From the NCBI GenBank assembly GCA_036392375.1, contig DASVYC010000030.1, positions 1 to 14,061 on the forward strand: 14,061 nt of DNA. Direction: 5' to 3'. The notes beneath the pieces were generated by a model. The model was not told the DNA's origin and ran no database searches. It worked only from the letters and a program-made list of their open reading frames with translations. Below are positions 12,848-14,061 of this stretch, one piece after another. Both the position numbers and the translations under genes were made by a program. Each line of letters starts with the position of its first letter. The first letter of the stretch is position 1. This stretch comes from JAFEBO01 sp036392375 (GTDB lineage: Bacteria; Planctomycetota; Phycisphaerae; Phycisphaerales; UBA1924).

Positions 12848-13351
12848 TCACCGCGACGGCGGCACCAGGATGTACTGCCCGTTCGTCCCGCAATACCCCG
12901 CCCGGATGTTCGCCATGATCTCGCTGTCGATCGGGTACAGCTCCTCGTGCTTAAACCCCACGAACCGCGTGTCGATGTTGAGCCAGTCCTCCGCCGACAA
13001 CACGCTCCCGAAGATGTTCCGGCGCGTCACCGCCACCACCCCATCCTTGATCTTGAGCAGCCGCGGCTCGGCGTTCAGCCCCGTCACCCGCAGTTGAATG
13101 TTCCACACCGGCCCCAGGCACGTCGCCTCCACCGTGCGTGCCCCGGCCGAAAGCGTGATCGGCCCCCGCACGCTCAGAAGCCCGGCGTTCCGCGTGATCG
13201 ACACCGTCTCGCTGCCCGTGTCCCCGTACGCGTCGAACCGGATCTCTGTTGTCCATGTCATCCGCAGCGCCGCGACACACGCCAGCGGCGCCGCCGCCAG
13301 CAGCCACCACCGACGCCGCAAGTGCGGCCGCTTCCCAGCGCCCGCCTTCAC
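12848..13351 (-). CDS. membrane-anchored protein of unknown function
   Basis: A 167-residue protein not recognised as a known family. A basic N-terminus (KRPHLRRR) is followed by a hydrophobic segment WWLLAAAPLACVAAL (15-29), fitting a signal anchor or signal peptide with the rest outside the cytoplasm. The remainder is beta-rich (EIRFDAYGDTGSETVSITRNAGLLSVRGPITLSAG) and ends IRAGYCGTNGQYILVPPSR. The GTG start at 13351 overlaps the stop of the upstream transglutaminase-like gene as GTGA, so the two are probably translationally coupled and functionally linked. The open frame continues upstream to 13546 but only as a shadow of that gene. Convergent with the TrpG/PabA-like gene (11 nt apart). 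Confidence 0.65.
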   Translation of the reverse strand: MKAGAGKRPHLRRRWWLLAAAPLACVAALRMTWTTEIRFDAYGDTGSETVSITRNAGLLSVRGPITLSAGARTVEATCLGPVWNIQLRVTGLNAEPRLLKIKDGVVAVTRRNIFGSVLSAEDWLNIDTRFVGFKHEELYPIDSEIMANIRAGYCGTNGQYILVPPSR

Positions 13352-14061
13352 GAATCCCCCGCTCGCGCATCCGCCAGCGGAGGCGCCAAAGCGCGGATCA
13401 GGTTCGGATACGTTTCCGCCATCTCCCGCAGCCGACGCGGCCGCGGCAGCTCGCCGCTCTCCCACTTCTTCGACACGATCGGCAACCCGAACGTCAGCCC
13501 CGAGATCGCCGAATCCACCACCCGCAGGCGATTCACCAGCGACCACTCATCAAAGTCCAGCGCCGCGTTCTCGATCATCGAGAAGCAATGCGGGAAGGCC
13601 GTCAACCCCTTCTCGACGATCCCGCGGCGTTCCTCCGGCGTCCGCGCCGCCAGAGCCCCCAGCACCCCGCCCTCCGTGGCCTCCACACCAACCACCAGGT
13701 TCACCGTGGGATCCAGGAAGTACGCCCGTCCCCCGCTCGGGTCGCGGGCATCGACGAACACGTGCCCCTCCATCGCCGGACTCCACCAGTGCACCAGCGT
13801 GGCGTCGAAGCCGAACACATCCAGCAACACCAACAGTCGCATCGCCAAGGTGGCACAGTTCCCCGACCGCGGCAGCAGGCACGCCCCAAGATCGTCCTCC
13901 ATGTGGCTGGACGGATCAAACACCGGCACGCTGCCGTTGGCCCGCAGCGTCAGGTACGCGAGCAGCATCTCGCGCTCACTCGCGCCGGGCATCCGAGTCT
14001 CGATCAATCCGCGGTCGCTCTCGAACTCCGCCCCCAACCGCGCACGCAGAGCCTCCCGCAC
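13348..14061 (-). CDS. transglutaminase-like protein (may be cut by the window edge)
   Basis: At least 237 residues; the GTG at the very end of the window may be the start or an internal codon. A transglutaminase-like Cys-His-Asp triad is visible: Cys69 in LPRSGNCATLAMRLLVLLDVFGF, His100 in AMEGHVFVDA and Asp117 in AYFLDPTVNL. Spacing and context (GNC at a helix start, GHVFVDA, FLDPT) fit bacterial transglutaminase/protease-like folds, which can be peptidases, amidases or crosslinkers. No signal peptide is visible in the part seen. The C-terminus (FGLPIVSKKWESGELPRPRRLREMAETYPNLIRAL) is not recognised. Coupled by GTGA to the membrane-anchored gene downstream; a role at the envelope is inferred. 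Confidence 0.65.
   Translation of the reverse strand: MREALRARLGAEFESDRGLIETRMPGASEREMLLAYLTLRANGSVPVFDPSSHMEDDLGACLLPRSGNCATLAMRLLVLLDVFGFDATLVHWWSPAMEGHVFVDARDPSGGRAYFLDPTVNLVVGVEATEGGVLGALAARTPEERRGIVEKGLTAFPHCFSMIENAALDFDEWSLVNRLRVVDSAISGLTFGLPIVSKKWESGELPRPRRLREMAETYPNLIRALAPPLADARAGDS

Overview
This is a GC-rich window of bacterial chromosome with 17 protein genes, tightly packed and mostly housekeeping or envelope-related. Several starts lack a Shine-Dalgarno sequence, and GTG/TTG starts occur. GC content, codon use and gene content, together with a dense family of short palindromic repeats, suggest a planctomycete, perhaps Phycisphaerae-like. That taxonomic guess is inference. No rRNA, tRNA or CRISPR array was seen.

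Layout. 1-1144 (+): a SnoaL/NTF2-like protein, then a YdeI/OmpD-associated-type protein with a histone-H1-like basic tail. 1148-3218 (-): a glycosyltransferase followed by a Wzm-type polysaccharide-export permease, probably one operon. 3443-4444 (-): a cobalamin/iron-type substrate-binding protein without a signal peptide, divergent from a PpiB-type cyclophilin (4713-5210, +). 5454-8554 (+): a diacylglycerol-kinase-family lipid kinase, then ybeY and a CorC/HlyC-type CBS membrane protein overlapping by ATGA. 8588-9031 (-): a single-domain haemoglobin, divergent from a DUF456 membrane protein (9296-9811, +). 12123-12836 (+): a glutamine amidotransferase of the TrpG/PabA type. 12848-14061 (-): a membrane-anchored unknown protein translationally coupled to a transglutaminase-like protein that reaches the window edge.

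The unusual part is 9812-12122. It is saturated with a palindromic repeat of about 33 nt: a GGGTGC head followed by a near-perfect 12-bp hairpin. It also holds an IS200-like HUH/Y1 protein of the REP-associated tyrosine transposase (RAYT) type, a KdgF-like cupin and a DUF6714 protein. The repeats occur singly, in a 120-bp tandem array, and as head-out inverted pairs with a nearly constant 47-49 nt spacer, which is the architecture of REPINs. Two near-identical pairs (10770-10883 and 11979-12093) flank the cupin and DUF6714 genes. More degenerate copies lie at 3255, 5221-5334 and 5355. The RAYT start codon and its likely ribosome-binding site sit inside a decayed copy of the repeat. I read the region as a resident RAYT-REPIN system, with hairpin variants that keep pairing through compensatory changes.

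The + strand is C-rich over genes of either orientation in the stretches I counted, but from about 10440 through the cupin gene it becomes G-rich or balanced, which suggests a separate history for the island. Function calls rest on recognised motifs and were not checked by database search.
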